Below are positions 56,747 to 63,947 of a DNA stretch of 64,000 nt, piece by piece. Origin of the DNA: Cytophagales bacterium (lineage in GTDB: Bacteria > Bacteroidota > Bacteroidia > Cytophagales > Cyclobacteriaceae). The stretch spans positions 22,666 to 86,665 of the forward strand of contig JAKSDQ010000250.1 of NCBI GenBank assembly GCA_022360015.1. Direction: 5' to 3'. The notes beneath the pieces are model-generated. The model was not told the origin of the DNA, did no database searches, and saw nothing but the letters and a program-made list of their open reading frames with translations. The translations under genes were made by a program, and so were the position numbers. Every line of letters starts with the position of its first letter. Within the stretch, counting starts at the first letter, position 1.

Positions 56747-57175
56747 CAGGAGCCATATTTGTTTGGTTAAATACGAAGGTGTTTTAAAAAAAACAACAAT
56801 ATAAGGCAAAAAGCCTGGTCTCATTGGCCAGGTTTTTTTCATTGAATAGCCTTGCTTTACATTATTGATCATCGCATCCAAAGCATAAAGGATACAGGCT
56901 TTATCTATTTCGGGGAACCTGGTAATGTCATTTAATCGCCTGAGCATAGAAGGGTCTTTTAAAAGCTCACGTTCTTCGGTCTCCCCCAAAAGATACCCTA
57001 CGGTGGTATCCAACACATCCGCCAGTTTTTTAACTACATCAATAGTGGGTTTTACTTCATCCCTTTCATACTTTTCAATAATGGAATGATAAGAGTCAAT
57101 TTGCTTGGCAAGTTCGGCCTGAGAAAACCCTTTTTCTTCTCTGCATTCTCTTAATTTTTTACCAAAGGATGTCAT
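56687..57175 (-). CDS. XRE-family regulator, C terminus extended through its terminator
   Basis: A Cro/CI-type HTH regulator: FGKKLRECREEKGFSQAELAKQIDSYHSIIEKYERDE, then DTTVGYLLGE. The part up to about residue 113 (ALDAMINNVKQ) matches related regulators. The rest (GYSMKKTWPMRPGF onward) translates through an AAAAAGCCTGG...CCAGGTTTTTTT hairpin, so the normal stop was probably lost by an indel. It is divergent from the DUF433/DUF5615 module. Confidence 0.8.
   Translation of the reverse strand: MTSFGKKLRECREEKGFSQAELAKQIDSYHSIIEKYERDEVKPTIDVVKKLADVLDTTVGYLLGETEERELLKDPSMLRRLNDITRFPEIDKACILYALDAMINNVKQGYSMKKTWPMRPGFLPYIVVFFKTPSYLTKQIWLLSVWRMRGASFINLPPSNCF
56808..56839. terminator. CCTGG/CCAGG terminator hairpin inside the extended XRE frame
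   Basis: CCTGG and CCAGG flank a 9-nt loop, with A-tract on the left and T-tract on the right, so it can work on both strands. A near copy of this hairpin (CCTGGCT...AGCCAGG) ends the second XRE gene at 62.3 kb. Confidence 0.7.
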
Positions 57176-57361
57176 GTGTTGTAATATTTATGGTACAAAA
57201 AACCTTTTTTCACAGAAATTTCACATGAGGGAAAATGTTATCTTGCGAAATTGCTTCCACCTGTTACAAGTTCATTTAAATACGGGGCTGGTGAAATGAA
57301 TTAAAAAAACTTTAAAAATGATTAAATTAGTTGCGTTAAGCAATTATAACGAAACAAGTTC

Positions 57362-57595
57362 ATGAATTACACAGATAGAATAGTTATAGACCCGGGGATC
57401 ATGTTAGGCAAGCCGGTGATAAAAGGCACCAGGATTACAGTTGAGTTGATACTAAGAAAGTTGTCCGAAGGGCTGTCTATTGAGCAGGTAATTAAGGCTT
57501 ATCCCCAATTATCAAAAGAAGATATATATGCGGCCTTGACATTTGCCTCTGATTTAATAGCTAATGAGGAGGTGATCATACCCAAAGCCTCGTGA
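57362..57595 (+). CDS. DUF433 antitoxin
   Basis: A 77-residue protein with the DUF433 pattern VIDPGIMLGKPVIKGTRITVELIL and the HTH-like LSIEQVIKAYPQLSKEDIYAAL. DUF433 proteins are VapB-like antitoxins that bind DNA. The stop overlaps the start of the PIN-like toxin gene (GTGA). Confidence 0.88.
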   Translation: MNYTDRIVIDPGIMLGKPVIKGTRITVELILRKLSEGLSIEQVIKAYPQLSKEDIYAALTFASDLIANEEVIIPKAS

Positions 57596-57942
57596 TCCTG
57601 GCAGACGAGAACATTGATGCTCATATTATCGATTATCTTCGCTCGAAGGGTAAAGAAGTATATTCGGTGAGAGAAAATCATCCAGGAATTGCGGACGAGC
57701 AAGTAATAGCGTTATCCAAAGACCCACCCAGGATTATTTTAACAGAGGACAAGGATTTTGGGGAATGGGTTTATGCCCATAATGAAAAGCACATCAGTGT
57801 TATTTTGTTACGTTATCAATACCAGGATAGAAGTTTAATACTAAATCATTTACTAATGTTAATGGAGAGTCGTAATGAGGATTTATACAGTAAATTTACG
57901 ACGATAACCGCTAAAAAAATACGCATTCGTTCGCTGAAATGA
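57592..57942 (+). CDS. DUF5615 PIN-like toxin
   Basis: A 116-residue PIN-like nuclease, beginning at GTG in the 4-bp overlap with the antitoxin. The N-terminal ILADENIDAHIIDYLRSKG and the LTEDKDFGEW motif supply the acidic metal-binding residues of the family. With DUF433 it forms a type II toxin-antitoxin module. It is followed by the first copy of the GCTAAGCTA repeat. Confidence 0.88.
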   Translation: MILADENIDAHIIDYLRSKGKEVYSVRENHPGIADEQVIALSKDPPRIILTEDKDFGEWVYAHNEKHISVILLRYQYQDRSLILNHLLMLMESRNEDLYSKFTTITAKKIRIRSLK

Positions 57943-57949
57943 CGCAAGC

Positions 57950-58000
57950 GATCCCGCTAAGCTAGCCGTCCTTTTTCCATATCACGCAGGTAAAGCGGTG
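57950..58000 (+). repeat. GCTAAGCTA repeat, copy A
   Basis: Reads CCCGCTAAGCTAGCCGTCCT and TTTTTCCATATCACG. The same element recurs at 62185 and 63794, always between cassettes of this accessory region. Confidence 0.75.
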
Positions 58001-58098
58001 TGGCTGCATTCCAGGCCTTGCGCTGTCAGCCGCGCCACGCCCTTGTTTTTTGCCTACTCTTCTGCCGGCTACTCACCGACAGGCTTCCTTCGGGATGC

Positions 58099-58151
58099 GG
58101 AATGTTGACCTTTTTCTTTTCAATAGAAAACCAACTGCAAGAAAAATGTTA
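58099..58151 (+). repeat. 53-bp ATGTTGACC repeat, copy 1
   Basis: Begins GGAATGTTGACCTTTTTCTT and ends AGAAAAATGTTA; it matches 63948-64000 with one mismatch (C/A). Its end, followed by TCTTGC, resembles the sequence at 57231-57248 upstream of the DUF433 gene. Confidence 0.85.
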
Positions 58152-58249
58152 TCTTGCTGCCAGGTATTATGAAGGCGCTGAAAGTTCTTTTACAGGTTGT
58201 GCCGGTCAGTGTCCGACCGAGCTAAAAACTCCGTGTAGGATTAGTAGAA

Positions 58250-58534
58250 ACGTTCTTTGATGATTTTAGATAACGCATACCAAGTCTCCTATTATCTCAG
58301 CGGATGATTATTATCCTTTCGGGCTGCAGATAGCTCAACATAGTTACCAAAGAGAAGGAGCAACCGATCAGAATTATAAGTTCCAGGGGCAGGAACATCA
58401 GGATGACCTGGATTTAGGCTGGGTGCAGTTTAAGTATAGAATGCACGATCCGGCCATCGGTAGGTTTATGGTAGTTGATCCGCTGGCAGAAGATTACTTG
58501 CATAATAGCCCCTATGCTTTTAGTGAGAATAAAG
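58250..58534 (+). repeat. Displaced second copy of the RHS core end
   Basis: About 285 bp aligns with 55347-55632 of the giant gene. The first 65 bp are identical except for one missing A (TTTTAGATAACG against TTTTAAGATAACG), then similarity falls gradually. The missing base puts a TAG before the frame, so the cassette has no natural start. Confidence 0.9.
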
Positions 58535-59265
58535 TTACAGCGCATATTGAATTAGAAGGATTGGAGGCCTTTAGTGTTGCGACGTCGACTTTTATGCTTC
58601 AAACGCATACGGTAGCGAATGCCAATTCAGGAGGTAATCCCGGTGTTGGGGATTTCATAAGGGCTGCCGCACAAGTAGCATTTTTTAGTACCAGAATAGG
58701 TGGGGGATTAGCTAAATTTTCACAGGGAGCCCAGTTGAAAGTGGCTAATACCGGTGATTTTGCACAAAATGCCGGAAGTAATATCCAGAAAGCAATAGAT
58801 TCCGGAACCGATCCAAATGCAATACAGCAAAATTTTGAACAAGTCGACACGGAAGCTAATGCACTAATGCTTGAAGGCGGTGCGGATATTGCTTTGGGAG
58901 CAGCAGAACTTCAATTTCAATTGGCAACAGGAGCAATGTCAGCAGGGTCATCTTCTGCAACGGCTGCTGGAGCGGTTGATGATGCATCAAACTTAGTAAG
59001 AAAATCAAGCCCATTTGATTTACAAACTACTCATGGGCTGACTAAATCAAAAAAACAATTTAGTTTGTTAAAAGCAGATATAAAAGAAAAAGGAATAACG
59101 GAGTCAATTAAATTTGTAGAGCATAATGGTACTAAGTTCGTAGTTGATGGTCATCATCGTTTAAGGGCAGCGAAGGAGTTAGGGATCAAAGAAGTGCCAA
59201 TTGAACAAGTTCAGTTACCTTTTAGAGGTTATAAATCGGTAGACGACCTAATATATTCTTATTGA
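58423..59265 (+). CDS. Orphan RHS tip with ParB-like toxin domain
   Basis: The open frame runs from 58270 to 59265 but lacks an ATG; the only listed start is a GTG inside the RHS core. It carries the core end (FKYRMHDPAIGRFMVVDPLA, NSPYAFSENK), a linker, and a C-terminal ParB/Srx-like domain (LKADIKEKGITESIKFVEHN, VVDGHHRLRAAKELGIKEV). This is a toxin tip in the layout of an orphan cassette, silent unless joined to an RHS gene. A candidate immunity gene follows by 3 bp. Confidence 0.75.
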   Translation: MQFKYRMHDPAIGRFMVVDPLAEDYLHNSPYAFSENKVTAHIELEGLEAFSVATSTFMLQTHTVANANSGGNPGVGDFIRAAAQVAFFSTRIGGGLAKFSQGAQLKVANTGDFAQNAGSNIQKAIDSGTDPNAIQQNFEQVDTEANALMLEGGADIALGAAELQFQLATGAMSAGSSSATAAGAVDDASNLVRKSSPFDLQTTHGLTKSKKQFSLLKADIKEKGITESIKFVEHNGTKFVVDGHHRLRAAKELGIKEVPIEQVQLPFRGYKSVDDLIYSY

Positions 59266-59268
59266 TTA

Positions 59269-59721
59269 ATGGCAATCTGGCAATATAGAATGATATTATT
59301 ACCCAAGGAAAGCTTGGTTAAGCATTTGGGTGAACTTCATGAAAAAGTAAACGATAAAGATTATAATAGAATTGATTTTTGGGCTGGCACTAAATATTCC
59401 AGCTCAATTTTCAGTTACTTTGATCAAATTCTTCCTAAGAACAAATCTTGGAGTGATGAAATAATCCTTTATGGAGATACTAATTCTAATTGTATAGAAA
59501 TCGTTGAAGAAAATGATTCTATTTCAGAAGCAATAATCAGAATAGATTTTAGAACAGAATATTCCTTGGCTTTAAATGCGGTATTAGAATTCTGTATTTT
59601 GAATTCATTAATTTTATTGGATAACAATTTACGCATTATGGATCTCAACGAAACAAATATTAATGCACAAATTTTTAATAGTAAAGAGTACAAGAAATAT
59701 AAGGTTTTAGAAGATCAATAA
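59269..59721 (+). CDS. Candidate immunity protein for the orphan ParB-like tip
   Basis: A 150-residue acidic, soluble protein with no recognised family and no signal peptide, starting 3 bp after the orphan tip stop. Its position and AT-rich composition fit an immunity gene. It may be expressed independently, protecting against siblings that carry the ParB-like tip. Confidence 0.6.
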   Translation: MAIWQYRMILLPKESLVKHLGELHEKVNDKDYNRIDFWAGTKYSSSIFSYFDQILPKNKSWSDEIILYGDTNSNCIEIVEENDSISEAIIRIDFRTEYSLALNAVLEFCILNSLILLDNNLRIMDLNETNINAQIFNSKEYKKYKVLEDQ

Positions 59722-59744
59722 AATAAAGTCTGGCTAGTTTCCGA

Positions 59745-59900
59745 ACCCAAATACTGAAAGAACACTGTACAATCGAGTATACAGCTCCGACCAATTTAGT
59801 CTGGGTGTGCCTCTCACACCACCGTACTTTTTCTTACGTCGAAACTTCGGTATTGGCACTACAGATGTCATGTATGGCGTTTCACCGGATCTGAAAATGA
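59745..59900 (-). other. Possible degenerate group II intron 3' end
   Basis: On the minus strand, GTACGGTGGTGTGAGAGG followed by GTATACTCGATTGT resembles the domain V/VI end of bacterial group II introns. The 5' strand of domain V is not intact and no reverse transcriptase frame remains. Recognition is from memory of such sequences. Confidence 0.3.
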
Positions 59901-60122
59901 TATTTAAGGTAATAGTCAAGTATAGATTAATAACTTCTGTGTCTAAACCTGAATAGGGTGATTGAAGTAAGTATTATGAATAAATATTTGCGCTAAATTC
60001 TATGGGCTAAAAGCACTATTTCCAAATAGCGTCTGAATCTTATTCATTTAATATTCAAAATTAGAGACTAGCCGGCGGCATTTTATTTTTACATTATTTA
60101 CAAAGTGATAAATAACTTAGAT

Positions 60123-61658
60123 ATGAAAATAAATATAATTTTTACGACAGTAATGCTGTCAATTGTAACTTTCACAAATGCACAAATACAAGAGGTTTCA
60201 CCTCCATCTACCAATACAGCTGCCCTAGGTAAGTCTAATGCCACCGCGTTGTTTAATTTAGGCTACGATGGCAGGAACGATTTATCGGGGGGAAGGTATT
60301 TGGATAATTTACAAATAAAGAATAATGGCAATGAAGAAACAGTAAAAAGATTCACCTTTGATTATACCTACATGTCTAGTGATAATTACTGTGAAGAGGC
60401 GAAAAGCGTATGTGATAATCATTGTCCCCCAGGTATCCAAGAGTGTTTTGACGAATGTTACAACATCTATCAAAGCTGTGCCGGGCTTGCTGATGACGGA
60501 AATTTTCATGACAAATATAGGATGTTTTTGTCAGCAGTTTATGAAACTGAGGCGGGAGTAGATGACCTTTGCTATTGTGAAAAAAGACTAGAATCATGCA
60601 ATAGCCAGTGTCCAAATGTACAGGAGTGCTTCGATGAATGTTATGTAGCTTTTCAATCATGTGAAATAACTAATCAATCCGGCACAGATTGTTCTCAAGT
60701 TGTCTTATCAAAATTGCCGGCTTATCAATTTAGTTATAATTCCTTATCACTTCCTCCAAGACTATCAAAGCAACAGGATTTTTGGGGATATTACAATGCA
60801 AATGCTGAGAATTCCTTAATTCCTCGAGTTTATGTTTATCCAGCCTACAATGAAATCAGAAAAAAATATAGTTATCTCCCTCGTGATAATTATCAAGGGA
60901 ATAGTTACCTAATGAACGGTGCAAATAGAAGAGCGAATCCGCCATTTGCACAAGCTGGAATTCTAACCAAAATCACGTACCCAACAGGTGGATCGAGTAC
61001 CTATGGGTACAAATCAAATGAATATTATGACATAGATATCCAAAAAAACATACAAGGAGGGGGCCTAAGGATAGAGCAGATAACCTTATTCGATGGGATT
61101 GATCATGGAAATGATATTGTGAAGAATTACTCTTACAATAAATATAGTGATTCTAGTCAGTCGAGCGGAGTTTTGGTTAATTATCCATCTTTCGTTAGTG
61201 TAGCTCTAATTGAAAGAGAATCAGTTAGTAAAGTTGATCATCCTTTCAAGGAAAATATTATTTATAACAGGTACGATCATGCAGGCAATATTTGTGAGTA
61301 TCGGCAGGCAAATGGGATCCCTGTTTCTATGATATGGGGGTATAACAAGCAATATCCTATTACTAAAATAGAAAATGCAACCTATGATGATGTGGCTAAT
61401 AGTCTATGAGTTTCTATAGAGAATGTTTTGAGTTTAGATGAAACCGATTTGTCTCAAATAGAGTCTTTGAGAAGTAGTATGCCAAATTCAATGGTAGAAA
61501 CATATAGATATAAACCTTTAATTGGAGTTACTAGCATTACGGATGCAAACGGTCTTACAATATACTATGAGTATGATGAATTCAATCGTATAAAAAACAT
61601 TAAAGATTATGAAGGAAATATTTTAAAAAGTATTGAATACAATTATAGAGAAAATTAA
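60123..61658 (+). pseudogene. Shortened RHS gene interrupted by an in-frame TGA
   Basis: A diverged, shorter relative of the 41174 RHS gene. It has a signal peptide (IIFTTVMLSIVTFTNA) and the PPSTNTAALGKS opening, then jumps past the middle of the longer gene. The frame is open from 60123 to 61406, stops at TGA 61407-61409, and continues in the same frame as VSIENVLSLDETDLSQIESL to 61658, matching the end of the long copy (YYEYDEFNRIKNI). Two Cys-rich repeats (YCEEAKSVCDNHC, YCEKRLESCNSQC) are inserted. The listed ORFs 60105-61409 and 61428-61658 are two halves. Confidence 0.85.
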
Positions 61659-61765
61659 TGAGCAAGCGAAAACCAGGTCTTGACGCCTATGAGTATTGCG
61701 GTACTTTAAAATTGAAAGAGGATGCTTTAGCGATCCAAAAAAGGTTAAGGGATGAGTGGGAATAA
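61658..61765 (+). pseudogene. Truncated antitoxin tail
   Basis: A 35-residue frame, starting in the stop of the RHS pseudogene (TAATG), that reads like the toxin-binding C terminus of a VapB-type antitoxin (LKLKEDALAIQKRLRDEWE). No DNA-binding N-terminal part is present. It overlaps the next PIN gene by 14 bp. Confidence 0.6.
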
Positions 61766-62129
61766 ACTGCTTTTAGCTACCAATAGCATTTTATATTTAT
61801 TATCGGGCGATGAGACCCTTGCCGACATATTGGATAAGAAACACAACTACGTATCTTTTATCACAGAACTGGAGCTTTACAGCTTCAAATTGTTGACAAA
61901 GGCAGAAAAGCAAAAGATAGACGCTGTGCTGTCCGCATGCACGATCATAGACATCAATACGGGGATCAAGCGACATGCCATTGCGATCCGTCAATCCCAT
62001 TCCTTAAAGTTACCGGACAGCATCATTGCCGGCACTTCGATGTATTTAGATATTCCACTCATTACCTCTGATAAGGCTTTTAACAAGGTTGATGATCTGG
62101 GCCTGGTATTCTACGAATACGAAAAATAA
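61752..62129 (+). CDS. PIN-domain (VapC-like) toxin lacking its first catalytic Asp
   Basis: A 125-residue PIN protein. The first motif reads LLLATNSILYLLSG, where VapC relatives have LLLDTN; the codon is GCT. The remaining acidic positions (ITELELYS, LPDSIIAG, ITSDKAF) are intact. It is therefore probably inactive as a nuclease. Its antitoxin is only a 35-residue tail, so the module appears to be decaying. Confidence 0.8.
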   Translation: MSGNKLLLATNSILYLLSGDETLADILDKKHNYVSFITELELYSFKLLTKAEKQKIDAVLSACTIIDINTGIKRHAIAIRQSHSLKLPDSIIAGTSMYLDIPLITSDKAFNKVDDLGLVFYEYEK

Positions 62130-62184
62130 CTGAGATTAAGAAACATCTTCAACTTCCTTTGAACACTCCTTTCAATGACGTATT

Positions 62185-62238
62185 CGTTCCCGCTAAGCTA
62201 GTAGTTGCTTTTTCCATAGCACGTGGGGAAATAGCTGG
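62185..62238 (+). repeat. GCTAAGCTA repeat, copy B
   Basis: Reads GTTCCCGCTAAGCTAGTAGT and TTTTTCCATAGCACG. Alignment with copy A extends upstream to a shared AATGACG. Confidence 0.75.
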
Positions 62239-62310
62239 TAGCAAAGCTGATTATCAAGACTTCTATAAAATGCTTTTAGGGTGCGATATTTAAATGTAGA
62301 TTAATAAAAT

Positions 62311-62342
62311 AAAAAACCTGGCTAGAGATAGCCAGGTTTTTT
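62311..62342. terminator. Bidirectional terminator after the second XRE gene
   Basis: AAAAAACCTGGCT / AGCCAGGTTTTTT is a perfect 13-bp inverted repeat with a 6-nt loop, adjoining the XRE stop codon. Confidence 0.85.
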
Positions 62343-62675
62343 TTACCGCAAAAGGGAGTCCATTTTATACTTAGCGAAGAAAGCGTCCATCAGGGCGTAT
62401 ATATGGTTTTTGTCTTCAGGGTTGAGCTTTTCCAACAGCTTTAACCTTTTAAGCGCACCCTTATCGATATTCTGATATTCTCCGTCTTTTACCAAAAAAT
62501 CAATCGTAACGTTCAGGGCATCGACAATTTTAGCGCCGGTGTCGATGGAAGGTTTGATCTCGTCCCTTTCATACTTGCCAATGATATCGCCGGAAGTACC
62601 GACAGCCTTTCCTAAGTCGGACTGTGTCATTTTCATCTGCTTTCTTGCATAGGCAATTTGTTGTCCAAACGTCAT
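62343..62675 (-). CDS. XRE-family transcriptional regulator
   Basis: A 110-residue protein with an N-terminal HTH (FGQQIAYARKQMKMTQSDLGKAVGTSGDIIGKYERDE) and a short helical C terminus (KNHIYALMDAFFAKYKMDSLL). Its layout and terminator resemble the 57.1-kb regulator, but this copy has a normal stop. It would repress its own promoter or the adjacent cassette. Its target is unknown. Confidence 0.88.
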   Translation of the reverse strand: MTFGQQIAYARKQMKMTQSDLGKAVGTSGDIIGKYERDEIKPSIDTGAKIVDALNVTIDFLVKDGEYQNIDKGALKRLKLLEKLNPEDKNHIYALMDAFFAKYKMDSLLR

Positions 62676-62771
62676 GATATATCGTATTTATGAGCTAAAA
62701 AATGAGAATTATGTAAAAATAAATGAATTAAAAGTCAGAAAAAATTTTAATAATGCTTGTTTAAAACGGGG

Positions 62772-62894
62772 AAAGATATAAGGGTAGTACAGGTATTTGC
62801 AGGGCATAAACAGACCTCATCGACAGAAAGGTACAAACAAACCCATATAGAAGAATTAAAAGCGGCAGTGATGAAAAGGCATCCTTTGGGTTGA
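62772..62894 (+). pseudogene. Tyrosine recombinase C-terminal remnant
   Basis: Forty codons without a start read KDIRVVQVFAGHKQTSSTER then YKQTHIEELKAAVMKRHPLG and stop. The GHK...TERY pattern holds the conserved His and catalytic Tyr of phage-type integrases. The rest of the gene is absent upstream, so this is a truncated fragment. Confidence 0.75.
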
Positions 62895-62992
62895 CAAATG
62901 GCATTTTGATGGGTTTACTATTTTCAATGAAAGGGGATTTAAGAGTAATTACTGATCAGTGTTCATGGTCTAACTGGTTAGTGGTGTTACGG

Positions 62993-63030
62993 GGAACCAC
63001 CCTGGCCGGCGTCCGCTGGCCAGGGGTTCC
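62993..63030. repeat. GC-rich hairpin after the recombinase remnant
   Basis: GGAAC-ca-CCCTGGCC and GGCCAGGG-GTTCC form a stem with a 2-nt bulge and 10-nt loop, unusual for its GC content in an AT-rich stretch. It is followed by only four T, so a terminator is uncertain; an attachment-related structure is equally possible. Confidence 0.6.
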
Positions 63031-63123
63031 TTTTAACCACGCAAGCGTTCGCGCTGAAAGAGAAGTTAAAAGAACAACTATTAAAATAAAGTCGTATTTT
63101 TAAGAAAAAATAAGCGAATAAAG

Positions 63124-63348
63124 ATGGCAGAAAGAACGATAGATACTGAATTACTGGGATATTTTCATTCATTGCCCAAACCTCAGCAGTTGGATGTGCT
63201 CAACTATTTAAAGTCTTTGATAAAGAAAGGCTCCCGGCCACAAAAAGGTTTATTGAAGCTTGCCGGCAGTATATCGCCAAAGGATTTAAAGCTGATGAAA
63301 GCGGCCATAAACGAAGGTTGTGAGCAAATCGATGAAGATGAGTGGTAG
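63124..63348 (+). CDS. DUF2281-like antitoxin of a VapBC module
   Basis: A 74-residue protein (LLGYFHSLPKPQQLDVLNYLKSL, ending INEGCEQIDEDEW) that resembles small DUF2281-type antitoxins. Its end overlaps the start of the PIN toxin by 11 bp. Confidence 0.8.
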   Translation: MAERTIDTELLGYFHSLPKPQQLDVLNYLKSLIKKGSRPQKGLLKLAGSISPKDLKLMKAAINEGCEQIDEDEW

Positions 63349-63724
63349 TTATTTGCTTGACACCAATATTGTTATTGCTTTTTATGAGGCAGAGCCCAAA
63401 GTGGTAGAAAAGGTAACTGGATCAGAGATATATCTTCCATATGTAGTGATCGGGGAATTAAGGTATGGTGCTGAGAAGTCCGGCCGGAAGTCCTCTAACC
63501 AAAAACAGATCGATGCGTTAGTAGAGCAGGTGACCATTTTACCCGGATCAGCAGCAACTGCTAAACATTATGGGATTATAAAAAGCCAGTTAAAAAAGAA
63601 AGGTCGACCTATTCCGGAGAATGATATATGGATAGCAGCCATCGCCAAAGAATATGATCTTATATTGGTTACACGAGACGATCATTTTTCTCATATTGAA
63701 GGGATAAAACAAGAGGCCTGGTAA
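63338..63724 (+). CDS. VapC-type PIN-domain ribonuclease toxin
   Basis: About 128 residues with all expected PIN motifs: SYLLDTNIVIAFYE, VIGELRYGA, IPENDIWIAAIAKEYD and LVTRDDHF. It is probably an RNA-cleaving toxin held by the antitoxin upstream. The ATG at 63338 is preferred because VapC proteins begin a few residues before LDTN; 63332 and a GTG at 63320 are alternatives. Confidence 0.9.
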   Translation: MSGSYLLDTNIVIAFYEAEPKVVEKVTGSEIYLPYVVIGELRYGAEKSGRKSSNQKQIDALVEQVTILPGSAATAKHYGIIKSQLKKKGRPIPENDIWIAAIAKEYDLILVTRDDHFSHIEGIKQEAW

Positions 63725-63793
63725 CATAAACCTTGTCACCCATTGAAACAGCCCCTCAATAACCTTGTTCATTTAAAGCCACCAACATTTATC

Positions 63794-63845
63794 CGTTCCC
63801 GCTAAGCTAACCGTCCTTTTTCCATAGCATGCTCGTAAAGCAGTG
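63794..63845 (+). repeat. GCTAAGCTA repeat, copy C
   Basis: Reads CGTTCCCGCTAAGCTAACCG and TTTTTCCATAGCATG, close to copies A and B. It lies after the VapBC module, about 100 bp before the second 53-bp repeat. Confidence 0.75.
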
Positions 63846-63947
63846 TTCAATCGTTTAGGAAGCTTGCTTGGAGCATCACGGCTCAGGGTAAAAGTCGAAA
63901 GCATCCGGTATAACTAAAGGCGTTCATCCGGATTTTTACCCTTCACC

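Larger units (their letters stand above)
57943..58249. other. Intergenic stretch made of dispersed repeats
   Basis: Contains copy A of the CCCGCTAAGCTA repeat and the first copy of the 53-bp ATGTTGACC repeat. No protein-like frame beyond chance is present, although a mixed frame at 58000-58260 is open. Confidence 0.55.

Noticed and set aside
58000-58260. 86-residue frame between the DUF5615 gene and the orphan RHS tip
   Set aside because: It runs through the 53-bp repeat and has no recognisable domain.
62891-63103. 70-residue frame after the integrase remnant
   Set aside because: It starts at TTG inside the remnant stop region and translates the GC-rich hairpin; no protein character.
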